DNA from: JBDLID01 sp039715055
GTDB taxonomy: Bacteria; Desulfobacterota; Desulfobulbia; Desulfobulbales; Desulfocapsaceae
Assembly: GCA_039715055.1 (NCBI GenBank)
Contig: JBDLID010000139.1
Span: 1 to 7,555 of the forward strand
Reading direction: 5' to 3'
DNA length: 7,555 nt
In this document: in pieces, positions 1 to 6,876 of the stretch
Numbering within the stretch: position 1 is the first letter of the stretch
How the letters are laid out: each line of letters starts with the position of its first letter
The notes under the pieces: generated by a model
Database searches by the model: none
What the model was told of the DNA's origin: nothing
What the model saw: the letters and a program-made list of their open reading frames with translations, nothing else
Position numbers and translations under genes: made by a program

Positions 1-1
1 A

Positions 2-52
2 AGAGACTGCTTAAAGGAAATAGTGCCCAAATACACGTTTTTTTCATTATGA
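2..52 (+). CDS. 3' end of an unidentified upstream gene (partial)
   Basis: Frame 2 is open from the left edge and ends at a TGA (50-52). The visible tail reads RDCLKEIVPKYTFFSL. The stop overlaps the msbA ATG in an ATGA arrangement, the usual sign of two translationally coupled genes in one operon. Another frame (frame 1) is also open to the edge, so openness over 48 bases proves little; the ATGA junction is the main support. An upstream lipid A or LPS gene such as lpxB would fit known gene orders, but sixteen residues are too few to name it. Confidence 0.4.
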   Translation, partial: RDCLKEIVPKYTFFSL

Positions 53-1770
53 CAAATAAAATACTGCTCTCCCGCCTCTACGAGGTAATACGTCCCCTGC
101 GCTCCAAACTTGCCATCGCCATGGTTGCGGCCATCATTGTGGCCGGGCTCAACGGCACCCAGGCCTGGATGATCAAGCCGCTGATAGACAGGATTTTCAT
201 AGAAAAAAATATCTCGTATCTCACCATTTTACCCTTCGGTTTATTTCTGCTTTTTCTCGTCAAGGGGTTCTTCTACGGCCTCAACTACTTCATGCTCGAG
301 ACTGTTGGCCAGAATGTGATCCTCACCATGCGGACCAGGCTGTTCAACCATGTGGTCAGTCAACCGCTTTCCTTTTTTCACAACACCGCCACCGGCGAGC
401 TCATCTCTAGGGTGATGGCGGATATCACCCTGCTGCAGGCCGCCATGTCCTCGGTAGTGGTTGGACTTTTGCGTGATTTTTTCCAAGTCATTTTCTTACT
501 GATTGTCATATTCTCGATGAACTGGAAGCTGGCCCTGCTGTCGCTTATCTTCATCCCCATGGCCGCCGTGCCCATCATCAAATTCGGCAAGATCTTCCGC
601 AGGCTGTCCATCCGCATCCAGGAGGAGATGGCCAACACCTCGTCGCTGATGCATGAGTCGATCACCGGTGCCCCGGTGGTCAAGGCCTTTGCCATGGAGG
701 AATACGAAAGCAGCCGTTTTGGCAGCCAGGTTACCCGGCTGTTTGACGCCCTGATGGAAAAGGCCCGTTACTACCGTTACCAGCATCCTCTCATGGAGTG
801 CATCGGCGGCCTCGGAATTGTCGTAATCGTATGGTTTGGCGGCAAGGAGGTCATTTACGGCAAATCCACGCCAGGAGAATTTTTCTCCTTTCTCACCGCG
901 CTCTTCATGATCTACGAACCGATCAAGGGGGTCTCCAAGGTCAACGCCACTGTACAGGACGGACTTGCCGCAGCCGGCCGGGTATTCACCCTGCTCGATC
1001 TCAAGCCGGAGATCGACGACCGCGAGGGTGCTATCCCGCTGCCGCCTTTCAGCGACACCATCCGTTTCGACAACATCCACTTCCATTACAACGATAAGAC
1101 CGAGGTGATCAAGGGGCTTGACCTCACCGTCAAGTCGGGCGAAGTGCTGGCCATAGTCGGCCCGTCAGGTTCCGGCAAATCAACAGTCACCAGCCTGTTG
1201 CCCCGGTTCTTTGACATCAACGAGGGCAGCATCACTATTGACGGCCACGATGTGCGCGACGTCACCCTCCACTCATTGCGCAGCCAGATCGGCATCGTCA
1301 CCCAGCAGACCATCCTCTTCAACGACTCGGTGCGTAACAACATCGCTTACGGTGAAGAGACGACTCCGGAAGAGGCCATTCGCGAGGCAGCGGCCAATGC
1401 CCATGCCCTTGAGTTTATTGAACGTCTACCTAAAGGTTTTGATACAGTAATCGGAGAATCCGGAGTCAAACTGTCAGGAGGAGAGCGACAGCGGCTCTGT
1501 ATAGCGCGGGCCATCCTCAAAAATGCGCCCATCCTCATTCTGGATGAGGCCACCTCATCACTTGATACCGAATCGGAGAGGAAGGTGCAGGTGGCCCTCG
1601 AAAACCTGATGAAAAACCGGACAACGCTTGTCATCGCCCACCGGCTGTCCACCATCAAGAATGCCGATCGGATCATCGTCCTCAAACAGGGCGTCATTGT
1701 TGAAGACGGCACTCACAACGAGCTCATTGCCCTTGGCGGCGAGTATGAAGGGCTCTACAACATGCAATAA
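49..1770 (+). CDS. msbA: MsbA-type lipid A-core ABC exporter (flippase)
   Basis: This is a complete half-transporter of 573 aa (E. coli MsbA is 582) with the membrane domain first and the ATPase domain second. As a homodimer in the inner membrane it would use ATP to flip lipid A-core to the periplasmic face. Hydrophobic helices lie near residues 21-42, 57-79, 133-156, 160-178, 245-265 and 272-292. The ATPase domain has Walker A GPSGSGKST at 371-379, the Q-loop at Q419/Q420, the signature LSGGERQR at 475-482, Walker B ILILDE at 495-500 and the H-loop His531, so all catalytic motifs are intact. The ATG at 49 is chosen because it overlaps an upstream TGA (ATGA). No good Shine-Dalgarno sequence precedes it and the frame stays open to the left edge, so the start is likely but not certain. 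LPS genes follow directly, which favours MsbA over a drug or peptide exporter of the same fold. Confidence 0.9.
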   Translation: MTNKILLSRLYEVIRPLRSKLAIAMVAAIIVAGLNGTQAWMIKPLIDRIFIEKNISYLTILPFGLFLLFLVKGFFYGLNYFMLETVGQNVILTMRTRLFNHVVSQPLSFFHNTATGELISRVMADITLLQAAMSSVVVGLLRDFFQVIFLLIVIFSMNWKLALLSLIFIPMAAVPIIKFGKIFRRLSIRIQEEMANTSSLMHESITGAPVVKAFAMEEYESSRFGSQVTRLFDALMEKARYYRYQHPLMECIGGLGIVVIVWFGGKEVIYGKSTPGEFFSFLTALFMIYEPIKGVSKVNATVQDGLAAAGRVFTLLDLKPEIDDREGAIPLPPFSDTIRFDNIHFHYNDKTEVIKGLDLTVKSGEVLAIVGPSGSGKSTVTSLLPRFFDINEGSITIDGHDVRDVTLHSLRSQIGIVTQQTILFNDSVRNNIAYGEETTPEEAIREAAANAHALEFIERLPKGFDTVIGESGVKLSGGERQRLCIARAILKNAPILILDEATSSLDTESERKVQVALENLMKNRTTLVIAHRLSTIKNADRIIVLKQGVIVEDGTHNELIALGGEYEGLYNMQ

Positions 1771-4114
1771 GAATTATAGCTTGAACGCTGAAAACCAAAA
1801 ATCCGCGGCTGACTCTGCGGGTAAAACATCAAAAGCGGATCAATGGGCAGGCAGGCTTCTGGTCGTCCTCGCCTTCTGTCTGCCGCTGTCCACCTCGGCC
1901 AGTTCTGTCACTGGTGTCCTCATCGGTCTGCTGGTGATCTTCGGCGGCAACCTCAGGGAAAAACTTAAGCTTGCCGGACGTAACCCTCTGGTTTGGGCGA
2001 TTCTCATCTATTTTGTTCTCCATGTCGTCGGTCTTCTCTGGACAAGCGACATGGAGTTAGGGCTGAAGATGGTCAAAAAACAGTGGAAACTGCTGCTGTT
2101 TCCTCTGTTTCTGGTTGCTGCCAACAGGCAGGACCTGCCAAAGATCACTACTGCCTTTATCGCAGCAATGACCCTGCTGGCAGCCAAGGCTTACCTGGTC
2201 CTGTTCGGCTTTGTCACCCTGCCGCCTGGTTCAATCTTTACCACTGAAGGCACCAGCCATGTGGTATTCAATCCCCTTCTCGCCCTGGCCTGCTACCTCC
2301 TTCTTTTTAACGCTCTTTTCCGGGTTAAAAGCCGGACAGGCAAATGGCTCAGAATCGGTCTGTTCGTCTTTCTCTCGGTGGCCATGTTCATCACCGTTGG
2401 GCGTACCGGTCAGTTGGCCTACTTTGCCCTGCTCGGCATCATCACGGTGCAGTATTTCTGCAAGGACAGTCTCAAACCTCTCTGGATGATCTGCATCCTC
2501 ATTCCCCTCCTTGCAGTCGGCTTCTATACAACCAGTCCAATCTTCAAATCGCGTATCGACACAGCCATTGAGGAGGCCAGGGACTTCCGTTCCCAGAAAA
2601 TCACCTCCATGGGCTGCCGGGTCTGGTTCTGCTCAAACAGCCTCCAGCTTGTCCTGGAAAATATGCCCTTTGGGGTTGGTACCGGAGACTTCCCTGTTGA
2701 ATATGCAAAAATAAACAAGATTAACTCACCGGTTCTGCCCAACACCGACAACCCGCACAACCAGTACCTGCTGGTCCTTGCTCAGTTTGGATTTGCTGGG
2801 CTATTGGCCCTTCTTGGAATTTTCTCGACCCAGCTTTTCATCGCTTCCCGCTCCCACGACCAGTTACGCCCCCTGCGTTTTGCCTTTGCACTCTTTTTTC
2901 TCTTCATCATGATGGCCGAGTCCTACCTGATGGTCCATGAGACCGCCTTTCTGTTCTCCTTGTTCTCCGCCTTCCTGTTCAGTTCGGTCATCGGCAGGGA
3001 CAAACCGGAACCGGGTTCAGCCAGTCTCCCTGACAACCAGAGAATTCTCATCATCAAACAGAGTTCTCTCGGTGATATCGTCCACACCCTTCCCCTTGTC
3101 CATGCCATCAAGCGATCCTGGCCTGATAGCTTTATCGGCTGGGTGGTCCAGAAAGGCTTTTCGCCCATGGTTGAAAACGACTCGGCCGTTGACCGGGTTC
3201 ACACTGTGGAGATCCCCTCGACCAGCGAACCGGGTGCTGAAAAGGGCGTCTACGGCCGGGCCCTTGACGCAACGCTGGCGACCATTAAAAAGCTGCGCCA
3301 AACCTTTAAGGACGCCCCCTACGACCTGGTTCTCGACCTGCACGCCTCCTTTCGCAGCGGACTGATCGGTCACTGCAACTCCTCCGGAACGCACATCGGT
3401 TTTTCTGATGCAAAGGAGTTCAATACCCGGTTCCAGGACCAGTTGATTGAAGTTGGCGACCAGCCGGTTCACGCCCAGGACAAAAACCTCCTCTTTGCCG
3501 ACTTTCTGGAATTACAGGTCACTGAAGAAGATTTTTACTATGAGACCACCGATCTCGATGAAGAGGCGGTGGACCAATACCTTGGTAACGGCTCTGCAAA
3601 CCTTATTTATTTTAACCCGGTGGGCCGCTGGCAATCAAAATTCTGGCCGCCGGAAAACTGGGCCGCACTGGCCGACAGGTTTCAGGAAAACGGTTACCGG
3701 GTAGTTCTCGCGGGCTCGCCCCAGGACAGAGAAACGCTCACCAGTATTGGAGACAAAATGAACTCACAACCGCTGATCAGCGGCGGATCCCTTTCACTTA
3801 CCCAGTCCGCAGCCCTGATCAAGCGTTCCGCCCTCTATGTCGGGGTTGATTCCGGACCAATGCATATTGCTGCTCTTGCGGGAACACCTGTGGCAGCGCT
3901 CTTCGGCCCCACCGACCCTCGCCTTGTCGGCCCCTATCAGGTTCCGCACAGGGTCATCCGCAACGAATCACTGGACTGTCTCTGCTGCCGCAAGCGGAGC
4001 TGCGAAGAGCTTACCTGTATGAAATCCATCAGCGTAGACCAGGTGTATGATCAATCCCTTGAACTGTTGAAGGAAACAGGAGATAGTGGTCCTGTGCAAG
4101 AGGTGTCAACGTGA
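1745..4114 (+). CDS. O-antigen ligase-like / heptosyltransferase I-like (GT9) fusion protein
   Basis: One uninterrupted frame encodes two LPS enzymes (789 aa from ATG 1745). Residues about 35-416 form a polytopic membrane protein of the WaaL/Wzy_C type. Its marks are PHNQYL at 336-341 or one residue later, with the conserved His at about 338, and an Arg at 292 before GVGTGDF. A linker of roughly 15 residues follows (about 417-431). The C-terminal part is a GT9 heptosyltransferase with KQSSLGDIVHTLP at 438-450 (Asp444 aligns with the WaaC catalytic Asp), VDSGPMH at 701-707, FGPTDP at 720-725 and a Cys-rich CLCCRKRSC stretch at 745-753, common near the end of this family. The SSLGD form resembles heptosyltransferase I more than II. 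The ligase would act in the periplasm and the GT9 domain in the cytoplasm. No ATG, GTG or TTG lies in frame in the linker. The start is uncertain: ATG 1745 overlaps msbA by 26 nt, while TTG 1781 would begin 10 nt after its stop. The two-domain reading is firm; the exact acceptor sugars are not. Confidence 0.85.
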   Translation: MKGSTTCNKNYSLNAENQKSAADSAGKTSKADQWAGRLLVVLAFCLPLSTSASSVTGVLIGLLVIFGGNLREKLKLAGRNPLVWAILIYFVLHVVGLLWTSDMELGLKMVKKQWKLLLFPLFLVAANRQDLPKITTAFIAAMTLLAAKAYLVLFGFVTLPPGSIFTTEGTSHVVFNPLLALACYLLLFNALFRVKSRTGKWLRIGLFVFLSVAMFITVGRTGQLAYFALLGIITVQYFCKDSLKPLWMICILIPLLAVGFYTTSPIFKSRIDTAIEEARDFRSQKITSMGCRVWFCSNSLQLVLENMPFGVGTGDFPVEYAKINKINSPVLPNTDNPHNQYLLVLAQFGFAGLLALLGIFSTQLFIASRSHDQLRPLRFAFALFFLFIMMAESYLMVHETAFLFSLFSAFLFSSVIGRDKPEPGSASLPDNQRILIIKQSSLGDIVHTLPLVHAIKRSWPDSFIGWVVQKGFSPMVENDSAVDRVHTVEIPSTSEPGAEKGVYGRALDATLATIKKLRQTFKDAPYDLVLDLHASFRSGLIGHCNSSGTHIGFSDAKEFNTRFQDQLIEVGDQPVHAQDKNLLFADFLELQVTEEDFYYETTDLDEEAVDQYLGNGSANLIYFNPVGRWQSKFWPPENWAALADRFQENGYRVVLAGSPQDRETLTSIGDKMNSQPLISGGSLSLTQSAALIKRSALYVGVDSGPMHIAALAGTPVAALFGPTDPRLVGPYQVPHRVIRNESLDCLCCRKRSCEELTCMKSISVDQVYDQSLELLKETGDSGPVQEVST

Positions 4115-4917
4115 AAACCTGTTTGATCATTACGACCTACAATAAAAAAAATATCCTCAGGCTGGTTCTGCGCACCGCCTTTGTCCAGACCGTTGCGCCA
4201 ACTGAAATTATTGTAGCCGACGACGGTTCCGACCCGGATACCGGTGAGCTGGTTAAAGAGATGAGACTGGAAACCGCCACCCCTGTTTATCACTGCTGGC
4301 AGGAGGACAAGGGTTTTCGCCCGTCACGCTGCCGCAACATGGCCATTGCCCGCAGTTCAGCCGACTACTGCATTCTCATCGACGGCGACATCATGCTCGA
4401 TGAACATTTTATCGAAGACCACCTTCACTATGCCACGCCGGGCTATTTCATCCAGGGGTCCAGGGTGATTCTCAGCCAGCAGGCCACGGAGTCCATCATT
4501 CACTCCGGCAATACCCGCATCTCATTTTTTGACCATGAGATCGGCAATCGCAAGAACTGCATTCGCTCCAGGCTGCTTTCACGTTTCTTATCCATGAGGA
4601 ACAAACGGCTGGGGGGAATCAAGACGTGTAACTTCGCCTTCTGGAAAAAAGATGCCATCAAGGTCAACGGCTTTAACGAAAATTTTGTCGGCTGGGGCCA
4701 TGAGGACACCGAGTTTGCCGCCCGACTGCTCAATATCGGCATCCGCCGTCAGAACGTCAAATTTAACGCCCTGGCCTTCCATCTCTACCACTCAACCCAA
4801 CCACGCGACGCCCTGGATAAAAATGACGCTCTGCTTCTTGAGACCAGAACCCAGAAAAAGATATGGTGTGACAACGGACTGAAGGAACATATCGGCAACT
4901 GCGGACATTGCTCGTAA
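4111..4917 (+). CDS. Family 2 glycosyltransferase with galactosyltransferase-type C-terminal region
   Basis: This is a 268-aa soluble GT-A fold enzyme that probably adds a sugar from a nucleotide donor to the LPS core or O-chain at the cytoplasmic face. The N-terminal nucleotide-binding strand leads to ADDGS (Asp37/Asp38), and the metal-binding DxD is IDGD with Asp91 and Asp93. The acceptor-side motif GWGHEDTE at 194-201 matches the GWG(x)ED signature of the Glyco_transf_7C/beta-1,4-galactosyltransferase type, also seen in chondroitin polymerase-like enzymes. The start is GTG 4111, overlapping the preceding TGA as GTGA, with a good Shine-Dalgarno AGAGGTG at 4099-4105. That points to translational coupling with the fusion gene upstream. 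It is the last gene of the + strand LPS run. There are no membrane helices. The donor and the linkage cannot be read from the sequence. Confidence 0.85.
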   Translation: MKTCLIITTYNKKNILRLVLRTAFVQTVAPTEIIVADDGSDPDTGELVKEMRLETATPVYHCWQEDKGFRPSRCRNMAIARSSADYCILIDGDIMLDEHFIEDHLHYATPGYFIQGSRVILSQQATESIIHSGNTRISFFDHEIGNRKNCIRSRLLSRFLSMRNKRLGGIKTCNFAFWKKDAIKVNGFNENFVGWGHEDTEFAARLLNIGIRRQNVKFNALAFHLYHSTQPRDALDKNDALLLETRTQKKIWCDNGLKEHIGNCGHCS

Positions 4918-4932
4918 CTGAAGGGTGAAGAA

Positions 4933-5026
4933 GGGTTTAGGGTTTAGGGTGTAGGGTGTAGGGTGTAGGGATTAAGGTGCAAGGTGTAGGGTGGAAGGCA
5001 AAAGGTAGAAGGTCGAGGGTGGAAGG
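4933..5026 (+). repeat. Array of 13 heptamer repeats with G-quadruplex pattern
   Basis: Read in steps of seven, the sequence is two GGGTTTA, three GGGTGTA, GGGATTA, AGGTGCA, AGGTGTA, GGGTGGA, AGGCAAA, AGGTAGA, AGGTCGA, GGGTGGA and a final AGG, so a degenerate (A/G)GGTGTA with strict 7-bp phase. The left half is nearly perfect and the right half has drifted. GGG tracts at 4933, 4940, 4947, 4954, 4961 and 4968 are separated by four-base loops, which satisfies the usual G3N1-7 quadruplex rule with two tracts to spare. The array begins 15 nt after the stop of the last LPS gene and ends 28 nt before the VF530 start. In-frame TAG stops within the GGGTTTA part argue against coding. Confidence 0.9.
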
Positions 5027-5031
5027 AAAAA

Positions 5032-5058
5032 ATGATCGGTACAAAGGCGACGATATGA
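5032..5058 (+). CDS. Possible leader mini-ORF (8 codons) coupled to the VF530 gene
   Basis: An ATG at 5032 is preceded by a purine-rich GGAAGG (5021-5026), five bases away, and opens a frame reading MIGTKATI that stops at TGA 5056-5058. That stop overlaps the ATG of the next gene as ATGA. The ribosome-binding-like sequence is supplied by the last units of the heptad array. This could couple translation of the small DNA-binding protein to a leader, or could be chance; eight codons carry no statistical weight. Confidence 0.2.
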   Translation: MIGTKATI

Positions 5059-5285
5059 GTTTTCCCAGGACAAATAAATCACTGGACGGTATCACCCTGA
5101 AGATGATTGTCAACCGGCTGGTTGCTCATTACGGCTGGGAAAAACTGGGGCGGAAGATCCCCATCAACTGTTTTACAAAGAATCCCACCATCAACTCAAG
5201 CCTCAAACTCCTGCGCCGGACACCGTGGGCGAGAAGAAAGGTAGAGGCCCTTTATCTCAGGACACGATTTCCCGAGGAAAAGTAA
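5055..5285 (+). CDS. VF530-family (DUF2132) small DNA-binding protein
   Basis: A 76-aa basic protein. The core from LDGITLKMIVNRLV through HYGWEKLGRKIPINCF to LRRTPWARRKVEALYL covers nearly the whole length of the family named after Vibrio fischeri VF530. That protein has a compact four-helix fold, is reported to bind double-stranded DNA and has some likeness to a RecA DNA-binding region; its cellular role is unknown. The ATG at 5055 is chosen because AAGG (5044-5047) sits seven bases before it and the family match begins only after it. An in-frame GTG at 4977 would add 26 residues translated from the heptad repeat, which look like junk. The gene converges on the CvfB-like gene with a 29-bp gap. 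It may be read with the LPS operon or from its own promoter; no clear promoter is visible. Confidence 0.85.
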   Translation: MSFPRTNKSLDGITLKMIVNRLVAHYGWEKLGRKIPINCFTKNPTINSSLKLLRRTPWARRKVEALYLRTRFPEEK

Positions 5286-5314
5286 AATCACTACTTTCCC
5301 CGATCTGTTCCTGT

Positions 5315-6148
5315 TCAGCCCACAAGTTTGATGCCATCACTGTCGAGGGTGATGATCCGTTTTTTATAGAGGGCACCTACACCCTTTTTAAAGACTTTTT
5401 TACTCACCCCGAACAAAGCGTAGATTTCATCCGGCGGACTTTTGTCTGTAACAGCAACACTGCCGCCCTGCTTATTTATAATATTCAAAATGGCCTGGGA
5501 GACATCATCAACCTGCTGATACCCGGTTTGCTGGAGTCTCAGGTCAATCTTCATGTCTTCGCGGATCTTTTTTATGTAGCCCTTCAGTTGCTGACCGATG
5601 TCAAGAGTCTGAAACACCTCATTTCTATAAATCATACCGCTATGAGAACGGTTCACAAGTGCTCCGTAGCCCATGGCTGTTTTTTCATAGATAAGAAGAT
5701 CCACCTCCTCCCCCTCTTTGTAGTTTGGAGGCTGCCTGTTGATAAATTTGGCAAGCTTTGATGAACCGGCGATGCGATTGGACTTCTCACTCAAAAAAAT
5801 ATAAACGACATAGGATTGACCTTCCTCCATTGGGTTCTGCTGTTCACTCCTGGGTACAAAGAGATCGTTTTCCAGCCCCCAATCCAGGTAAGCACCCGAC
5901 GATGTATTTTCCACCACCCGCAAACTGGCAAACTGACCAACAACGGCAGCCGGTGTCCGACTACTGGCCCGGAGGCCCCCTTTCCGATCCACATAGACAA
6001 AGACTTCCATTTCATCGCCCGGCTGACACTTAGCAACAACTTCTTTGTTTTTGAGAAGAATATCACCTGCCGCACCGCCGTCAAGGTGGACACCGTAAAC
6101 CTGTCTGTCTTTGACCCTGAGCGTATTGAATTTGCCTATCTCTATCAT
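5315..6148 (-). CDS. cvfB: CvfB/YitL-like S1 RNA-binding protein
   Basis: A 277-aa cytoplasmic protein that matches the CvfB/YitL family (COG2996) in length and layout: successive OB-fold S1-like units (about residues 1-65, 68-135 and 145-215) and a C-terminal winged-helix region (about 220-277). Recognisable pieces are the opening GKFNTLRV, GAYLDWGLENDLFVP in the second unit, GYGALVNRSHSGMIY in the third, and the terminal LFGVSKKVFKKGVGALYKK winged helix. In Staphylococcus and Streptococcus the family binds RNA and affects virulence or expression of other genes; its role in Gram-negatives is little known. The ATG at 6148 follows AGGA about 11 bases upstream, a rather long spacing. It lies 42 bp after the GNAT gene on the same strand, so the two are probably co-transcribed. 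Confidence 0.85.
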   Translation of the reverse strand: MIEIGKFNTLRVKDRQVYGVHLDGGAAGDILLKNKEVVAKCQPGDEMEVFVYVDRKGGLRASSRTPAAVVGQFASLRVVENTSSGAYLDWGLENDLFVPRSEQQNPMEEGQSYVVYIFLSEKSNRIAGSSKLAKFINRQPPNYKEGEEVDLLIYEKTAMGYGALVNRSHSGMIYRNEVFQTLDIGQQLKGYIKKIREDMKIDLRLQQTGYQQVDDVSQAILNIINKQGGSVAVTDKSPPDEIYALFGVSKKVFKKGVGALYKKRIITLDSDGIKLVG

Positions 6149-6190
6149 TTTTCTGTTTATCCTGTGTCAGTAAAAGGGAACAAACCACTA

Positions 6191-6661
6191 TCAGAATTCA
6201 GCCTCATAACCCACAGTGAACGGGCCGGATGTGGGGTTGCGAATACTGAGAAAATGTCGATTATTCTTATCAAAGGGACACACCGGATTTGCACAGGGCT
6301 CAAAACCGAATTTTTGATAAAATCCGGGGTCACCAAGAACAAAGAGGGTGTTGTCTTTAATGACTTCCTGCCGCAAAGCAAAACGAAGCAGTTCAGAGCC
6401 AATTCCCTGGTTTTGAAATTCCGGCTTCACAGCCAGCGGAGCCAGGTGCAGACCACAAACTTCAGAACCGTTATAGGCATTGGAAAAACAGATATAGGCA
6501 GCCACCTTATTGATGTGAATACAGACCCACTCATGCACCTCTGTACCGTTCTGGTGAAATTTCTCAACCAGTTTTATCTCATAACTACTGCCTGGAAATG
6601 CCTGGCGCAACAGGGCAGAGGCCCTGGGGTAATTTTCAGGAGTGAGTCTGCATATTTTCAT
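6191..6661 (-). CDS. GNAT-family N-acetyltransferase (YhbS-like)
   Basis: A 156-aa single-domain acetyltransferase that would move an acetyl group from acetyl-CoA to an unknown small molecule or protein. The acetyl-CoA pyrophosphate loop is visible as VKPEFQNQGIGSELL, with the Q-x-x-G-x-G core QNQGIG at residues 83-88 after strand LAPLAV. The later FVLGDPGFYQKFGFEP (107-122) is characteristic of the YhbS/COG3153 branch. The start is ATG 6661 with only a weak AGG before it. A 9-codon frame (MKRLLVSGP) ends in an ATGA overlap at this start but has no Shine-Dalgarno sequence. The gene is upstream of and on the same strand as the CvfB-like gene. The substrate cannot be inferred. Confidence 0.85.
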   Translation of the reverse strand: MKICRLTPENYPRASALLRQAFPGSSYEIKLVEKFHQNGTEVHEWVCIHINKVAAYICFSNAYNGSEVCGLHLAPLAVKPEFQNQGIGSELLRFALRQEVIKDNTLFVLGDPGFYQKFGFEPCANPVCPFDKNNRHFLSIRNPTSGPFTVGYEAEF

Positions 6662-6804
6662 GGGCCTGATACCAAGAGTCTCTTCATCGTCTAAAAACTA
6701 TGAGTCATCCAGAAACCAATCACACTTTTGTTGGGATGAGTGTAAAAAACCGCATGAACAATCACATCAGCAGCTGTTACATAACAAACAAGATGGGAAA
6801 TTCA

Positions 6805-6832
6805 GGGTGCAGCGTACAAGGTGCAAGGACAA
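6805..6832 (+). repeat. Second, degenerate cluster of the same heptamer
   Basis: Four units in 7-bp phase: GGGTGCA, GCGTACA, AGGTGCA, AGGACAA. The third is identical to a unit at 4975-4981. The cluster lies in the spacer between the GNAT gene and the unrecognised gene, in the same + orientation as the main array. It has only one GGG tract, so it does not form a quadruplex pattern by itself. It overlaps the left arm of the inverted repeat at 6825-6862. Confidence 0.6.
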
Positions 6833-6862
6833 AAAAATGAACAGGTTTTTTAAGGTGTCCTT
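6825..6862. repeat. Imperfect inverted repeat 3' of the unrecognised gene, possible terminator
   Basis: The arms AAGGACA (6825-6831) and TGTCCTT (6856-6862) are exact complements. Inside them, six A (6832-6837) face six T (6846-6851) around an 8-nt loop, with an unpaired AAGG (6852-6855) on one side. It starts 14 bp past the stop of the - strand gene at 6877, where a terminator or 3' processing hairpin would be expected. The stem is AT-rich and lacks a clean trailing U-tract, so a standard intrinsic terminator is not certain. Confidence 0.35.
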
Positions 6863-6876
6863 CGGTCAATAACTTG

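Noticed and set aside
496..1086. 196-codon open frame on the - strand
   Set aside because: It lies wholly antisense to msbA, whose motifs are all intact; its His/Asp/Gly-rich translation is typical of a shadow of a GC-biased gene.
1628..1744. Longer N-terminus for the ligase-GT9 gene starting inside msbA
   Set aside because: It would overlap msbA by about 143 bp and add a Ser/Pro-rich shadow translation; starts at 1745 or 1781 fit the operon better.
4933..4970. True telomere or a linear replicon end
   Set aside because: The array is internal, short and flanked by ordinary genes on both sides; likeness to TTTAGGG reflects the short motif only.
4933..5026. CRISPR array
   Set aside because: The units are 7 bp in direct tandem, without spacers and without cas genes.
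4977..5054. GTG start extending the VF530 protein by 26 residues
   Set aside because: The extension is translated heptad repeat, the family match begins after the ATG at 5055, and that ATG has its own AAGG at suitable spacing.
5276..5299. GGAAAAGTA / TACTTTCC hairpin between the convergent VF530 and CvfB-like genes as a shared terminator
   Set aside because: The stem is short, AT-rich, has a bulged A and no U-tract follows on either strand, so the position is suggestive but the structure is weak.
6674..6684. AAGAGTCTCTT near-palindrome upstream of the GNAT start as an operator
   Set aside because: Five-base arms are common by chance, and no regulator gene or second copy supports it.
5816..6694. 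292-codon open frame on the + strand
   Set aside because: It runs antisense across both the CvfB-like and GNAT genes and the gap between them, with no family resemblance; the - strand frames carry recognisable domains.
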